Source: Steromphala cineraria
Taxonomy: Eukaryota > Mollusca > Gastropoda > Trochida > Trochidae
Assembly: GCA_916613615.1 (NCBI GenBank)
Contig: OU744727.1
Location: 24,208,777 to 24,272,776, forward strand
DNA: 64,000 bases
Direction: 5' to 3'
Positions 36,217 to 48,589 of the stretch are shown here, piece after piece (positions within the stretch are counted from its first letter, which is position 1; each line of letters starts with the position of its first letter). Both the position numbers and the translations under genes were made by a program. Under the pieces are notes generated by a model, which searched no databases, was not told the origin of the DNA, and was given only the letters and a program-made list of their open reading frames with translations.

Positions 36217-39200
36217 CTGAAATTTTCAAATATAGTGATAAATAATAGTTTCCACTCCATGGTTCTTTAACACAGCATGAAGTAGGCAACTGTTATTAGT
36301 TTCATGCCATTGAATTATGCTTTAAAAATATTAATCATAAAATTCAAATAAGTGACAGACAAAATTTTTTTTTCAATGACAACCAAATACAAGCCTTATA
36401 ATACAAATGAAACTGAGAACATCAATATGAACACTCAAGTTATACTAGGATATTTAAAATTATTAATTATGAACTTCAAGCTCCAAGCTTACGAAACGTT
36501 CTCAATTGTTTTTGACTAGTGAATGCGTGTCTGCTGCAACATCATTTACGTGTTTATCTTTTCAATCATTCTCTCCCCACAGAGGCAGCTCAGTTATACC
36601 TGAGTTAGCGTCTGTTCTATTACGGCTAATACGTGAGATAGAAAGGTAGAAATCTGATTGGAGGCAATCGAAGTTAGTTTGCAATCAGCGATGCCGTTTC
36701 CAAAATTATCATTCTCAAAAACTCGGCTATTTCCGAGTTGTTTGGCAAAGTTGAAATTTAACATCCAGGGGAGATAACTCTTCCATTTACAAAACATCGA
36801 ATTTTACCTTCTCATTAGTTTTTTATTTAGTTAATATTAAAGTAAAATAAAATCTGTCATAAAACAAATAATAATTTACACAATTATAAAACAGCATCTT
36901 TCTAATGAAAAACCCTAACCATATCTGATTTTTCAAATGTTTCCCTCTCACGCTGTTAAGCAAAAACACATACAAGCATGATATTTTCCATGTCACAATA
37001 CGACCGTTCAGAATTCTCATGTGTATACAAAATAGGTGTTTTCATTGGCTGCAAGAGCTATAGTGAAATACAAGCTTTTTCGGCTAGGGCAATCTGTCGG
37101 AATCCTGGGATCTTGCCGTAATATAACAGAGGCTAATTCAGGTATTACTGAGCGGCCTCTGTGGGGAGAGGATGCTTTACAATATGCTGAAACGATTTAC
37201 ATTAACTTCCTTAAGAGGCATTTTAGAAGTTGGAATGACAATAATGCTGAGGAATATATGGATGCCAACTTCTTTGTTCATTGAATGCGACGTTTTGACA
37301 CAGATTCTTGTGTCGTTCTCAAGCAGAGGAAGAGTATTGATGTACATTAAAGTGAAACATGAAATTAACGAAATGGGGACATTTGTCCTTGATGTCTTAG
37401 CAATAAGTTGAGTGATTCTAACTTGATCTCACAAAAAGTCAAAAATAATGTTGTTTTCCTCAATTAGTAAAGTTATGAAAACAATAAAATTCAATCAAGA
37501 TTTTGTGAAGCGCAACATTTTGCTTAGTCAGCTGTTCATTAGCAAGCTCTTTTCATTGACTCACCCGCATCCACGGCTCCAGGTCTCGAAGACAGAAGTG
37601 GTAAGGTTGATGATGAATCGTCCACCTGTTGGTCTCCCCCGTGCTGCTCACCTGTGGGCCAAGTAAATTGTGTATTTCATTATAAAATATTTTTTGCAAG
37701 ATGCACAGTTACCCCCTTTTTTATCAGTTTATTGCTACCCTTTGCTCGATTAGCGTGCGGTGATGCGCATCACACCCCCGTGCTTCTGTTCGCACTCTAA
37801 TGGAGAGAACATCTTGAAGAGAGGATAGTTAAAACAAAGAGGCTCTCTTGGAAGCAGTAAGTGCGGTAATGTAAGTTATTCAACATATACCGGTATTATC
37901 GACTTTTTTCTGAGGACTAATGACACAATCTGGGGACAAAAAAAACATATGCACACACTGACGAATGCATTTCCTAAAACTACTGTCAATAAACACGCCC
38001 TATTCTCCACAAGTAGTCTCATAATTCAATATTTAACTGATTAACAAATAAAAATAAAAGTACCGAGGGTACAGAAGCTCACCTTAAAATGAATGATGTG
38101 GTAAAATGGTTTAATTATACATGTAACCATCTTTTATATAATTGATTATGGCTGCCATCATGATTTTTTTATCTTTTAAAATACTAGTCTTCTTTTGGAA
38201 ACCACTAGAGCTTGAACAGACATTAATACACGGATGATATAATCATGATAAGTTAACAAGCAGTAGGTTTTTGTATAACTTTTTTGTATATCTGTGGCTG
38301 AATTGGTGACCATCTTGTACTTTTTAATCTTCAAAATGCTACTTTTATGTGGGCATCCGTATTAATTTCATTATGATATCTTGATTGGTTTAGGTGTATC
38401 CATTTAAATGTCATTCATTACTTACAGGATGGTGGCCACTTACATTATTTTTGTAGTGAATCATTAACATGATTTCAAGATTATTTCACTGATGGTTATG
38501 CTGCATGGGATATTGAGAATCCCAAAAGTACAGATTTTTCAAGGAAAATGAATGACTGATTGAGAGGAAAGTCATAAACACAGCAATGCATAAGACACGT
38601 TTATTTTGTTCACATAATATGTACATGTCAAGTGACCATGAGATGTCTTTCATTAAAGTATCAATTTATTTAACACTCATACTGTACTATAATGGTAAAC
38701 ATTTTTGCATTGTCAAATCAACAGAGAGATATGACAAATCAAATTTCCTTACTTTTCTTACTAAACCCTTTTCGATTTTCATCTGCATATTTATTCCACA
38801 TCAACTTATCATGTAGATTGCTAAACACAAAGCTTATTGTAGACAAGTTTTGTGTAAGTTGTTATTCTTAGAAAGAACATATCACTGTCATGAGAATACA
38901 AGTCCATAACTTTTATTGCATATACATGGGCCATGGCCATATATAGCATAATGCTCTACCATATCAATAGGGTCAGGTTGATTATGCAACAGACTAGCAG
39001 CTGACACTGTGATGCTAGCAGCCTGCCTTGGGATGTGTATTAGACAGCATAGTGGAATATCTGAACTCTGGTTGACCCCTTATGTGTGGTATTTAAAGGA
39101 ATATAAGGGAGATACCATTGTTTAAAATTTAACATGTTTAATGTGATTTGGTTTTTGCAGCTAGTTGCCATAAGGATTTTAAACAAATTAATCAATTATG

Positions 39201-39393
39201 TTTGTCTTTCATCTTAATTTTTTTTAGAAACACTTAAAAATATAGAACAACTTGCACGACAATCTTAAATATTCCATATTAAGATAATATTATGATTAGT
39301 AAGTTCAAATTAGAGAATTTATATGGTGCCAGTGATCACTTGATGAAAGCTTAAAATTTAATAATAATGATGTGTCATCTGCAGCTGAAAAGT

Positions 39394-40630
39394 CAATATG
39401 GCTGCTATTGCGGCCATCTTGGATTCTCAAAACTGAAACGACTACCTTTCTGTCACTATCACTATAGGTATAACATACTACAATATAAAAATGATATCTA
39501 GATTGGTTTAGGAGAAATAGTCTTTGTCATGAAATCTAATTGAAAATTCAATATGGCTGCCATGGCGGCCATATCGGATTCTCAAAACTCAGACGTCAAC
39601 CTTTCTTTGCGGAATCACCATGGGTATAACATACTACAATTTCAGAATGATATATGTATTCGTTTAGAAGGAGTAGTCTTTTTCATGAAATCTAATTGAA
39701 AATTCAATATGGCTGTCATGGTGGCCATCTTGGATTCTCAAAACTGAAACGTCTACCTTTCTGTGAGGAATCACCATGGGTATAACATAATACAATTTCA
39801 GAATGATAGCTGTATTCGTTTAGAAGGAGTTGTCTTTTTCATGAAATCTAATTGAAAATTCAATATGGCTGTCATGGCGGCCATCTTGGATTCTCAAAAC
39901 TGAAACGTCTACCTTTCTGTGAGGAATCACCATTGGTATAACATACTACAATTTCAGAATGATATCTGTATTCTTTTAGAAGGAGTAGGCTTTGTCATGA
40001 AATCTAGTTGAAAATTCAATATGGCTGCCATGGCGGCCATCTTGGATTCTCAAAACTGAAACGTCTACCTTTCTGTGAGGAATCACCATGGGTATAACAT
40101 AATACAATTTCAGAATGATAGCTGTATTCGTTTAGAAGGAGTTGTCTTTTTCATGAAATCTAATTGAAAATTCAATATGGCTGTCATGGCGGCCATCTTG
40201 GATTCTCAAAACTGAAACGTCTACCTTTCTGTGAGGAATCACCATGGGTATAACATAATACAATTTCAGAATGATAGCTGTATTCGTTTAGAAGGAGTTG
40301 TCTTTTTCATGAAATCTAATTGAAAATTCAATATGGCTGTCATGGCGGCCATCTTGGATTCTCAAAACTGAAACGTCTACCTTTCTGTGAGGAATCACCA
40401 TGGGTATAACATAATACAATTTCAGAATGATAGCTGTATTCGTTTAGAAGGAGTTGTCTTTTTCATGAAATCTAATTGAAAATTCAATATGGCTGTCATG
40501 GCGGCCATCTTGGATTCTCAAAACTGAAACGTCTACCTTTCTGTGAGGAATCACCATGGGTATAACATACTACAATTTCAGAATGATATCTGAATTCGTT
40601 TAGGAGGAGTAGTCTTTTTCGTGAAAGTTT
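39394..40630. repeat. 156-bp tandem core of copy B
   Basis: CAATATGGCT anchors fall at 39,394, 39,549, 39,705, 39,861, 40,017, 40,173, 40,329 and 40,485. The period is 156 bp throughout after a first interval of 155. Confidence 0.9.
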
Positions 40631-40718
40631 ACGGACGGACAGACGGACAGACGGACGGACGGACGGACGGACGGACGGACGGACGGACGGACAGACAGAC
40701 GGACAGACAGACGGACGA
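40631..40718. repeat. ACGG/ACAG microsatellite
   Basis: About 88 bp of GGAC/AGAC tetranucleotides directly after the 156-bp core, longer than in copy A (about 30 bp). Cysteine/serine-rich open frames here are translations of the run. Confidence 0.95.
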
Positions 40719-40761
40719 AGCGCCATGACATAAGCTCACATTTACTTTGTAAAGGTGAGCT

Positions 40762-41392
40762 AAAAACAATGAGGGAAGACAAAGAATGCAGCCTTGTGTT
40801 ACAGAATCTAAATATTCTGAAACGTTCAAATTATATAACGTAAGCCCTGGAAAACTTCACGGAGTTTACCTCAAACAGAATTACCTCCCTTTGCGTACAT
40901 GTTACTGGTTGAAGCCCAAAGGTATCAACCTTATATTACTGTTGATATTTTCAAAGGGATACCAATCACATGTGCTGTATTCAAATCAAATGACCAATGA
41001 ACAGAGTTGTAGCAAAAAATACATTACGCCACCATGTGGGTAATACAAAATATTTGGCACATTAAACTGTGGAATTTGATTTCACTTTAAATGTTATATT
41101 AAAAGAGTAATAATATTTCATATTCAAGACGCTGATAAATGATAACAGAGTCAATAAAAAAAAACTTCATATAAAGAAGAGTCTACATTTGTTCTAGATA
41201 AGAGCATTATTTGGCATTCAATAATAGCAAAATCCACTTTTTTATAACCCACGCGATTTAATTTCGCTAATTTGGCTCGCCTGGCGAATTAAAAGGAATG
41301 TTTTTGTAAGGATGCTGGTGACATTGATATCAGACTAATGTTTACTAATAGGTGGAGCATTTATTACCACGTTACAAGTTATAACTAGATTA
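40762..41392. other. Intronic, nothing recognised
   Basis: An 85-codon open frame (40,786-41,043 plus) has no family resemblance. Confidence 0.35.
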
Positions 41393-42705
41393 GCGTTTGC
41401 GGGATACCGCAAAAGCAGAGCAGCCCCCGAACTTAGGGTTTCGCCTTACCCTGTTCCGCCTTTTACAGGCCTCACCAAATTGGGAATTTTCTTGTGACCT
41501 TGACCTTTGACACTCAAGGTCACACAATCAATGAACACATTTCATTGAGTATAACATTATTGTAATGAAATAAAGTATTACAAATTAAATTAATCCATTT
41601 TCTCCATATATGTTGACCTTGCTGTGACCTTGACCTTCGACAGTTCGTACCCAAAACTTTTTGAAAATTTTGTACTTCTCAAGAGATAATATATACAAAA
41701 TCTAAACTTTATAGCACAAAAACTTTTCAAGTTATTGTGTTTACAAGGAATTGCAATAACTCATATCTCATGACCTTGACCTTTGACCTTCAAGGTCACA
41801 CAATAATTGAACACTTTTTATTGAGTATAACAATCATGTATTGATTACAAGTGATCATAGTTAAAATTAAGCATTTTCGCTAAACCATGCTTAAGTCATC
41901 ACCTTGCTGTGACCTTGACCTTTGACGGATTGTAACCAAAACCTTTTCAAATTTTTTTACTTTTCCAAGGATGACATATACCAAGTTAGAGCTTCATAGC
42001 ACAAAAACTTTTCAAGTTACTGTGTTTACAAAGAATTTTGCGGTGATTTTATAACTCGTGACCTTGACCTTTGAACTTGAAAGTGAACATGTCATAATGA
42101 TTCCCTGGAAGTATTAACATTTAGACATGTTCATGAGTTCTAAAAAGCTAAATGGGATAAAGTTATACCCAAATTTAGTGCATTTTGTAATAACTCATAT
42201 CTCATGACCTTGACCTTTGACCATCAAGGTCACACAATCATTGAACACTTTTTATTGAGTATAACAATCATGTATTGATTAAAAGTGTTCATAGTTAAAA
42301 TAAATCATTTTCGCTAAAACATGCTTACGTCATGACCTTGCTGTGACCTTGACCTTTGACGGATTGTAGCCAAAACCTTTTCAAATTTTTTTACTTTTCC
42401 AAGGATGATATATACCAAGTTAGAGCTTCATAGCACAAAAACTTTTCAAGTTATCGCGTTTACAAGGAATTCTTAGAGTGAATACATATATCGTGACCTT
42501 GACCTTTGACCTTGAAAGTGAATATGTCAAAATCGTTCCCCCGAGGTATGAGTAGTAAGGTATGAATAAGAGTTCTGGAAAGCTTAGTGGAAAAAAGTTA
42601 TAGCTAGTAGTACGAGTGCGGCGGCGGCGGCAGCGGCGGCGATGGCGATGGAAACTTCACAAAAACTGATAGCAGCCCCGTCCTTAGACGGGGCTGCTAA
42701 TTAAC
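41393..42705. mobile_element. Interspersed element with TGACCTTGACCTTTGAC clusters and 3' hairpin
   Basis: It starts near AGCAGCCCCCGAACTTAGGG (about 41,420). It ends with a GGC-rich microsatellite (42,617-42,650) and a perfect 12-bp hairpin, AGCAGCCCCGTC-CTTA-GACGGGGCTGCT (42,671-42,698), followed by AATT. The core is tandem: the segment with CATGACCTTGACC recurs at 41,771 and 42,205 (434 bp apart), with a shorter first unit from 41,495. Eight clusters of TGACCTTGACC(T) lie at 41,495, 41,625, 41,771, 41,910, 42,059, 42,205, 42,344 and 42,494. A tandem core, microsatellite and hairpin ending in CTAA again suggest a HINE/pearl-type element. Confidence 0.6.
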
Positions 42706-42820
42706 GATGTCACTAAATGGTTACGTCAAAAACATGTATTTATCACCAGAGCTACTGAAAATGACGCGCGCTATATTTAGAATATGACATAAATCGTTGG
42801 TTTCAAACTTAAGCTATCAG

Positions 42821-42889
42821 GCCTGCTTACTCAGTGGATAACGCTTTCGACTTCGGATCATAAGGATCCGGGATTGAATCTCGTCAGGT
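42821..42889 (+). tRNA. tRNA-Arg-like sequence, probably a pseudogene
   Basis: GACTTCGGATC forms an anticodon loop with TCG (arginine). TTACTCAGTGGATA resembles an A box, and GGATTGAATCT resembles a B box in a T arm (CCGGG/CTCGT, imperfect). The acceptor ends (GCCTGCT / CAGGTGA) pair poorly. This suggests a decayed tRNA-Arg or a SINE head rather than a working gene. Confidence 0.4.
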
Positions 42890-44298
42890 GATCAGAGAGC
42901 ATTTTGTTATTTAGTATCTGTAATACTCCTGTTAATGATTAACCATCACGGCTTCTGAGAGATCAAGCGATGGCGCCTAGGAGATATCGTTTTGGCAGTA
43001 CATTTTGCACAATATCCTGTCATTTTCAACGCTGTCCAACTGTCTTGAAAATCAAGTATAGTTGTGTTTAGAGATGTAGTTTTTTTCTCTGAGATGTGAA
43101 AAAGAGTGACTTTGGATGATAAATAGAATATGAGCCTCGTGTCTTTTGATATATAATAAACCAACACTCGTTGAGAAAAGTAAAAAAAACTTTCATAAAC
43201 TCATGTTGATAAAAATTAATTTTGTGAAATTAACTTTGATTGATTGATCAATACTCATGCTAATATAGTGCTGGTACCCAGTGTTGTAACTGTTCACTTA
43301 TCGCCCAAATTGGTCGACTAATCACAGCCTTCATCTGTGGCATCAACCATGCCTTTAAAGTTTTTAAAGGTTTTTCTTGTTCAATCAGAAACGAAACGCA
43401 GACACCAAGTGCGTAAACAACTCGACCATGAGTGTGACATCAAGTGAGTGAGTGAGTTGGGGTTTAGCGTGTTGTCGGCAATTGGTTTTTGGAAAGTGGA
43501 CACAGCCCACAATTACATCGACTAACTTTTACCTCAACCCGGAAGCAATTCAGGGACAAAGTAGTCCCTAGTGAATAATTTAAAAAAAATACTTCCAGAC
43601 ACTTTATTGTGACACGTGATGGTGCAAATGAAAGGTCTGACTCTCTTGTATGTGTGTAAATTTTTCTGGGTCTTGGAATCACTGTTAAAGTGTTGGTGTG
43701 AGCAGGCAAAGTGTCCCCAAGTATAAGGTCATATCATGCTGAACGGCCTTGACGAAGGGGTCATATTTGTTGACACTCTCTACCGGCCTTCGCTGCCGCA
43801 AAAGATGTGCTCAGTTTTTTTACTGAAAAGTGGTCTATGGCAGGTGAGTCAGTGTGCAAAAGCTGAACGCCCAACGAAATATAGGGAAAAGGCTGTATTA
43901 GAAAGACAATGATGATAAAACTACTGTAAAATAATTGTGGTCTGTGGCCAAGTAAGCGTTTTGCTGAGGACAGGTTAAGCTTCCATGTATCCCAATCTAT
44001 TGTGTTTTTGAAGTGACAGTCCTCAAATCACTTCACAGTTATGATTTAGTGTCGCCCTTCAGACGGCATAAGTGTCCCTTACGAAAAGAAATAATATTCT
44101 TTCAGTTACAGTTACGAATAACTAATTGATGCTAATTGATATTTTCGTTGAAGACAGGATGTGGATTATACTACCGGTATGTAAAAGCTCAGAACATGCA
44201 TTTTCCACTGTTGCAAGCTATTATTTGACTGAAAGTAAACTGTACGCCATAAGGTAGTTTCTATTGTCGCCCACCGTGACTGTACATATAGTTAGTTA
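42890..44298. other. Intronic, nothing firm
   Basis: No gene. Open frames of 73 and 81 codons on the minus strand (42,946 and 43,464) resemble nothing. Confidence 0.35.
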
Positions 44299-44691
44299 GG
44301 GGCTCTGTAGCTCATTAGGCTTCATATCAATTCTCTTTTAGGGTGTGGCAAATGTGGTTCCCCCTAGCTTTGGACCACAAGGTCACCAAATGTACAATTT
44401 GGAATCCTTTTGATCTAACCTAGTAGTTTGCACACAAAGTTTCAGCTTTCTAGGCCTAATGCTTTTTTGAGAAATACCTGCAATTAGGTTAAAAGGCGTG
44501 GCACCTGTCGCCCTTATTAGGGTAGCCCTTATTAGGGGTTACAGGGCCACCAAAGCTACAATTAATAATCCTCAATAGTCAAGGAGTCTGTACACCAAGT
44601 TTCAGCTTTCTAGGCCTTATGGTTCTGAAAAAGAAGTCGATATTCCACAAAGTTTACGAACGGATGGACAGACGGACGGACGGACAGGATG
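44299..44691. mobile_element. Truncated relative of the nested pearl-like element
   Basis: GGGGCTCTGTAGCTCATTAGG matches the 5' end of the 12,753 element. CAAGTTTCAGCTTTCTAGGCC and an ACGG-type run (44,664-44,685) match its 3' part. The terminal CTGATGAGCT is missing: the sequence stops just where the TIR segment begins at 44,693, so the latter probably truncated it. Confidence 0.55.
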
Positions 44692-46275
44692 TCTAGATTT
44701 ATTTTATTTTTCCCGAATTAGGTAATCGTTGCTGCCAAAGTTGATAACCATCGAACGCAATTACGGTTTTTGAGACACGGCGTAAATCCTACACGCATAA
44801 TGATTTCGGCACCGAAAGCGGGATTCGTTAAATGCAATAGACTTTTTACAGGGGATCTGTGTTTTGGGCGTCGAAATACGTATGTTAATTTTGTTTGATA
44901 AGAAAATGTAAATGTGATATCAAAATTTCGACGAAAGAATTTTCTACCGAGTTATGTATTCATATTCTCAATAGTTACTTTGTCGATGACATCCCCAACC
45001 GCATGCAAGTATGAAAATGGATTTTAAGACATCTGTTGGTTGGTTATCAATGGAATGTTTAATCACATTTGCAAAGTCCGAAAACACACCACAGTAGTAA
45101 CAATGTAACGTTGTCATCAGGAGTATGATGTATAAACCACTCATTTAGTCTGAAAAATTAGTAATTCCATTGTAACGCTTATGATGAGTTACCATGATTC
45201 CTATCATACCAACTCCCCGTTCAGTGAAAATATTACTTTCTGCAACTATACGTACAGTGCCTGTGCAACTACCATTTGTGCGTACAGTCACTATTTTGTC
45301 TAATTTCTCATTCATTACATGGAGAGATAGGTTGAAATGTTACATTAGACTCGAGATTGCACAAACTTTTTATTTTATATTATAAACAGCTCTGTACTAT
45401 ATTGTCATTACTTAAGTTATGAGATGAGGAAAAACGTCTCTATCGCGATCGCTATGCTAGCTTTAATCGGGCAGCCACTTGACATGGGCATTTATGACAA
45501 AAATAGAAACTTAATCCTTGCAATGTCAATGCGACCATGTAAAGAAATTATATAAAGACTCATATTTTATATATTTAAATGTGTGTAGTTTGGATTTAAC
45601 TTAAACTAACCCTGAACGTACTGTAGGGGGTCTTCCTCTAAAACTGAACATAGGGAAATGGGTAGTTGCAGAGGTGCAACTTCCGGTTTGCATGTACAGT
45701 CGAGTACCCCCTGTGTAAACCCCTGTTAAGTTTTCCAAGGCTTGTAGTGTAGATTTATCGGAACGAAAGCACTGGATTATCGATGATAAGTTAAATGTTT
45801 CTAAAGATGTACATTAAGTACCTACGAGGCCAGTCTGAGCGGGTTATCATTTTATATCATAGGGATTATGCCACTCTTTTATTGATACGTCACGTTATAA
45901 ACAATGCTTTGATTTCATCGTTAGCCTATGATGTTGACTATATACCCGCGGCCGCTAGTCTGCGTGCACTTTGAAGTAGATCTTTAAATTCGTGACTAAG
46001 ACAATAAACAGAACATAACATTTATGCACATGACATACAATATTCACTAGCTCTCGCAAAATTATAACTTATTTATATTTAGATCCTTGTGTCGTAAACA
46101 TTGTATGTCATGGACACTCAAATAATATACTGTACATATCACAAGAAAGTTCACCCCGCTATCGGTTGAAATATTGCCTAAGCGAAGTTAAACAATAACT
46201 CACTCACTAACATGAAAGTTCCAAGACATACCCTTTTGAAAACAATCTACTAAACTGAGTAAAAGAGATACATAC

Positions 46276-46402
46276 CTCTCTGTGGTAACAATTGTTCCAG
46301 CAATGCTTGTACATCTCCGGTACTTAACATCATTTGTGATGTTTGGTTTATTGTCCAAGAGTTAACGTCATCATCCATATTCGGATTATTTGGAGTAGCC
46401 AT
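46276..46402 (-). CDS. Ankyrin gene, first coding exon (start codon to donor)
   Basis: The ATG at 46,402 has a good context (AAAG-ATG-G). It opens 42 codons starting MATPNNPNMDDDV, containing SWTINQTSQMML, and ending LLEQLLPQR plus one base, directly followed by a GTATGT donor. Upstream, TTCTTTTCAG at 46,439-46,430 is a good acceptor, so the exon is 46,276-46,429 with a short 5' leader and at least one non-coding exon further up. The phase (1) fits the acceptor at 36,217 exactly, joining to R-D-T-L-E-L. The peptide is polar and has no signal sequence, consistent with a cytosolic protein. I recognise no domain. The join is inferred from phase and splice sites, not proven. Confidence 0.6.
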
Positions 46403-46429
46403 CTTTCAGTCATGAACAGAAAGACTTGT

Positions 46430-48589
46430 CTGAAAAGAAACAGCAAACTTTAACTTGTGATTTTATCATTTACAAATGATTTTAGTAGGTCTAAATTGAA
46501 AATATTCGCCCAATAGCTCGAAAATCTATATTTACTTTGGTGACAGGTTTTGATCAGGCCTACCAAAGAAAAAATTGAAACTCCATTACAACTGTTGAAA
46601 TTTTCTTCAAATGTTTGAGTAATTTACTCATACTAGATACTAGAATCTGAAATCCAAAACCTTTTGCCCTTTTTCACCTCCTTCTTCAGAGGCAAAAGGT
46701 ATGGAATGCTGAAATGTTTTGTAGAGACTCCTTAGGTAATAAGGATTCGTAAGGTACATTTGTTGACCGTGTGACCCCTACTAAGGAGGGATACATTCAT
46801 CCACACCCTGAAATGGATTATGAAGCTAGATGGCTCTATTGTTCACATTTCAGACTCCACAAATTATTTTTCAATTGTTACAAAGCCTTAAACGTTGAAT
46901 ACCATGTGAAATTTGGTCATTTGATTGTGTTTAGCCTAGTATTTACTGTATACCTCCTGAAAGCTGTGCGAGAGCTTTGTAATGTGACGAACTAGAGAAA
47001 TAATAACAACCAGAGAAGATTGTATCGTTAAACATTCTTTTCAAAGTTATCCCCTAAATATATCTTTAAAGAAGTGTTTATTGTCCTTTTCAGGTCTACA
47101 AATACATCACTTTTAATAAGCGTCATAATTCAATTATACATCAGTTGGCTTAATGTCGTTATGTACGCTTAATGCATTTATCCAACTTCCACGCATGCCT
47201 AACGTAGTGTGACAAATAAGTCATATTTTGAAGACCACACCACATGACTTTTAACTTCGAATACAATAAACCCGCTTATTAACGCATTACCATATTTACA
47301 AACATGATAAAATCGTGCTTATATCGCCTGCATTCATGACGACATCACATAATCTTAAACAACAAAACATTCGAGTTGTTTTAAATCACAACGATTCGCA
47401 TGAAATACAAGTGGGTAACAAATAGGATACATATCTCGTGCTTCTTTCATATCAAGTTTGTGTCCCTCGCACAAAACAAAATTATTTCACTCGAGCTATA
47501 AACATGTATAGATGCGGCAAGTCTATTGATGAATAAAGTTCCGTACATTTATCATGCAGTGCAACGATCGACTAAGTTCCGGAACTCAACTTCCTATACA
47601 TAATTATGTATAAACGTAGATTATCGCACCCTGGTTCCCTGGCTCAGTGCCGCTGCGCAACATCTCTCACTGCGCTATACTGAAAATATAAAGTAAAGCG
47701 CAGCGCAACTGAGCCCGGGCACCAGGACGAGATCATCGTAGCTGCTTCCTCCTCGTTCGCTATTTCAACTTGACTTTCTTCTCATATTTGACCGGCTATA
47801 GTGATAGTTTGAGATTTGGCTCGTGGAGGAATGGGAGAAGTTATTGCATGCCACATGTGGTTTTGTAAGTGCGAGTAATAGATACAGGACAAAATACATT
47901 AAAATTATTGGTTGGATTTGGAAGTCAACAGTATACAGTTGTATGCTTAAATCTTAATTCACACTGTTTTTGAATTACTCAGATATGTAATTGTTCATTG
48001 CAGATAATTTCTGCTCCCTTGAGATATTATTATTTTCATGATGCCTTTTTCTTTTGTTATGAAACTGGTTATGAAAACACAAGCAAAAAAATCCTCATAG
48101 TTTACAGTATAAGCATAAATGATGGCAAAACAATCTTATTTACCATAAGTGTGGTTGAGACTCTTAATAATAATGTTTCATTCATGTAGCATGAACGCTC
48201 CCCGCATTACACAAACCATCTAAGGCCTTGTTCAAGACCGCGAGTTCCGAGGAATATTCAGTACACATGGCCCTTCATTAATCTCTCAAAACCTTGCAAG
48301 CGCCAGTCGCTTCCGCTAGCGGGTGTAGTCTTGAACACTTAAAGTATTGTAGGCTACTGATAACGACAGGCATATGTGGGTCAGCTTTCTGCTGAACTGT
48401 GGTGCGAATTCCAGAATGCTGATAAGGGACAGATTTATTGCACAAAAATGTCGTAATCCTGTGCAGTCATACTTTCATGTGTCAAAAAGTGCCTGAATGA
48501 AAATATATTGTCATATTTCGTGTTTGAGAAATGTTTTCTATGGATTTAAATCTTTTATAATAGTATGACTTCATTCTGTATATATAGTG
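46430..48589. other. Region upstream of the ankyrin gene start; promoter expected but not resolved
   Basis: The first non-coding exon and promoter of the minus-strand gene should lie here. I cannot identify a TATA box or initiator with confidence. A GC-rich inverted repeat at 47,631-47,725 is the main structured element. Open frames (46,771 and 47,998) are unremarkable. Confidence 0.35.
47631..47725. repeat. GC-rich inverted repeat
   Basis: CTGGTTCCCTGGCTCAGTG pairs with the inverse of GAGCCCGGGCACCAG (right end 47,725), and GCTGCGC with GCGCAGC. Arms are about 28 bp with a few mismatches around an AT-rich loop. Confidence 0.6.

Larger units (their letters stand above)
38059..40761. mobile_element. 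Pearl/HINE-like element, copy B
   Basis: Closely similar to copy A (11,328) from the 5' hairpin GTACC-GAG-GGTAC to the terminal AAGGTGAGCT. It lacks the nested 1.5-kb element, so it supplies the empty site (ATATAAAAATGATATCTAG near 39,485). The tandem core has eight units, against five in copy A. Open frames inside (38,586 and 40,496) are repeat translations. It lies in the intron of the ankyrin gene. Confidence 0.75.
36217..46275 (-). other. Inferred 10-kb intron of the ankyrin gene
   Basis: Bounded by GTATGT at 46,275 (minus strand donor) and TTTCAG ending at 36,217 (acceptor). Both junctions are phase 1, so the two exons join to give a GAT codon. The intron holds a pearl-like element, a half-site-rich element, a tRNA-like sequence and the left arm of a 4.4-kb TIR segment. 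The stretch 36,300-38,050 shows no gene. A GTGAGTGAGTGAGTT word at 43,444, like heads of mollusc SINEs, is too short to call. Extra coding exons inside cannot be excluded. Confidence 0.6.

Noticed and set aside
36217..36289. ATG at 36,289 as the start of the ankyrin protein
   Set aside because: The 24 codons before D lie upstream of a strong TTTCAG acceptor, and a phase-matched first exon exists at 46,276-46,402.
40496..40829. Open frames rich in SVRPSVRPSV
   Set aside because: They translate the ACGG microsatellite of a pearl-like element.
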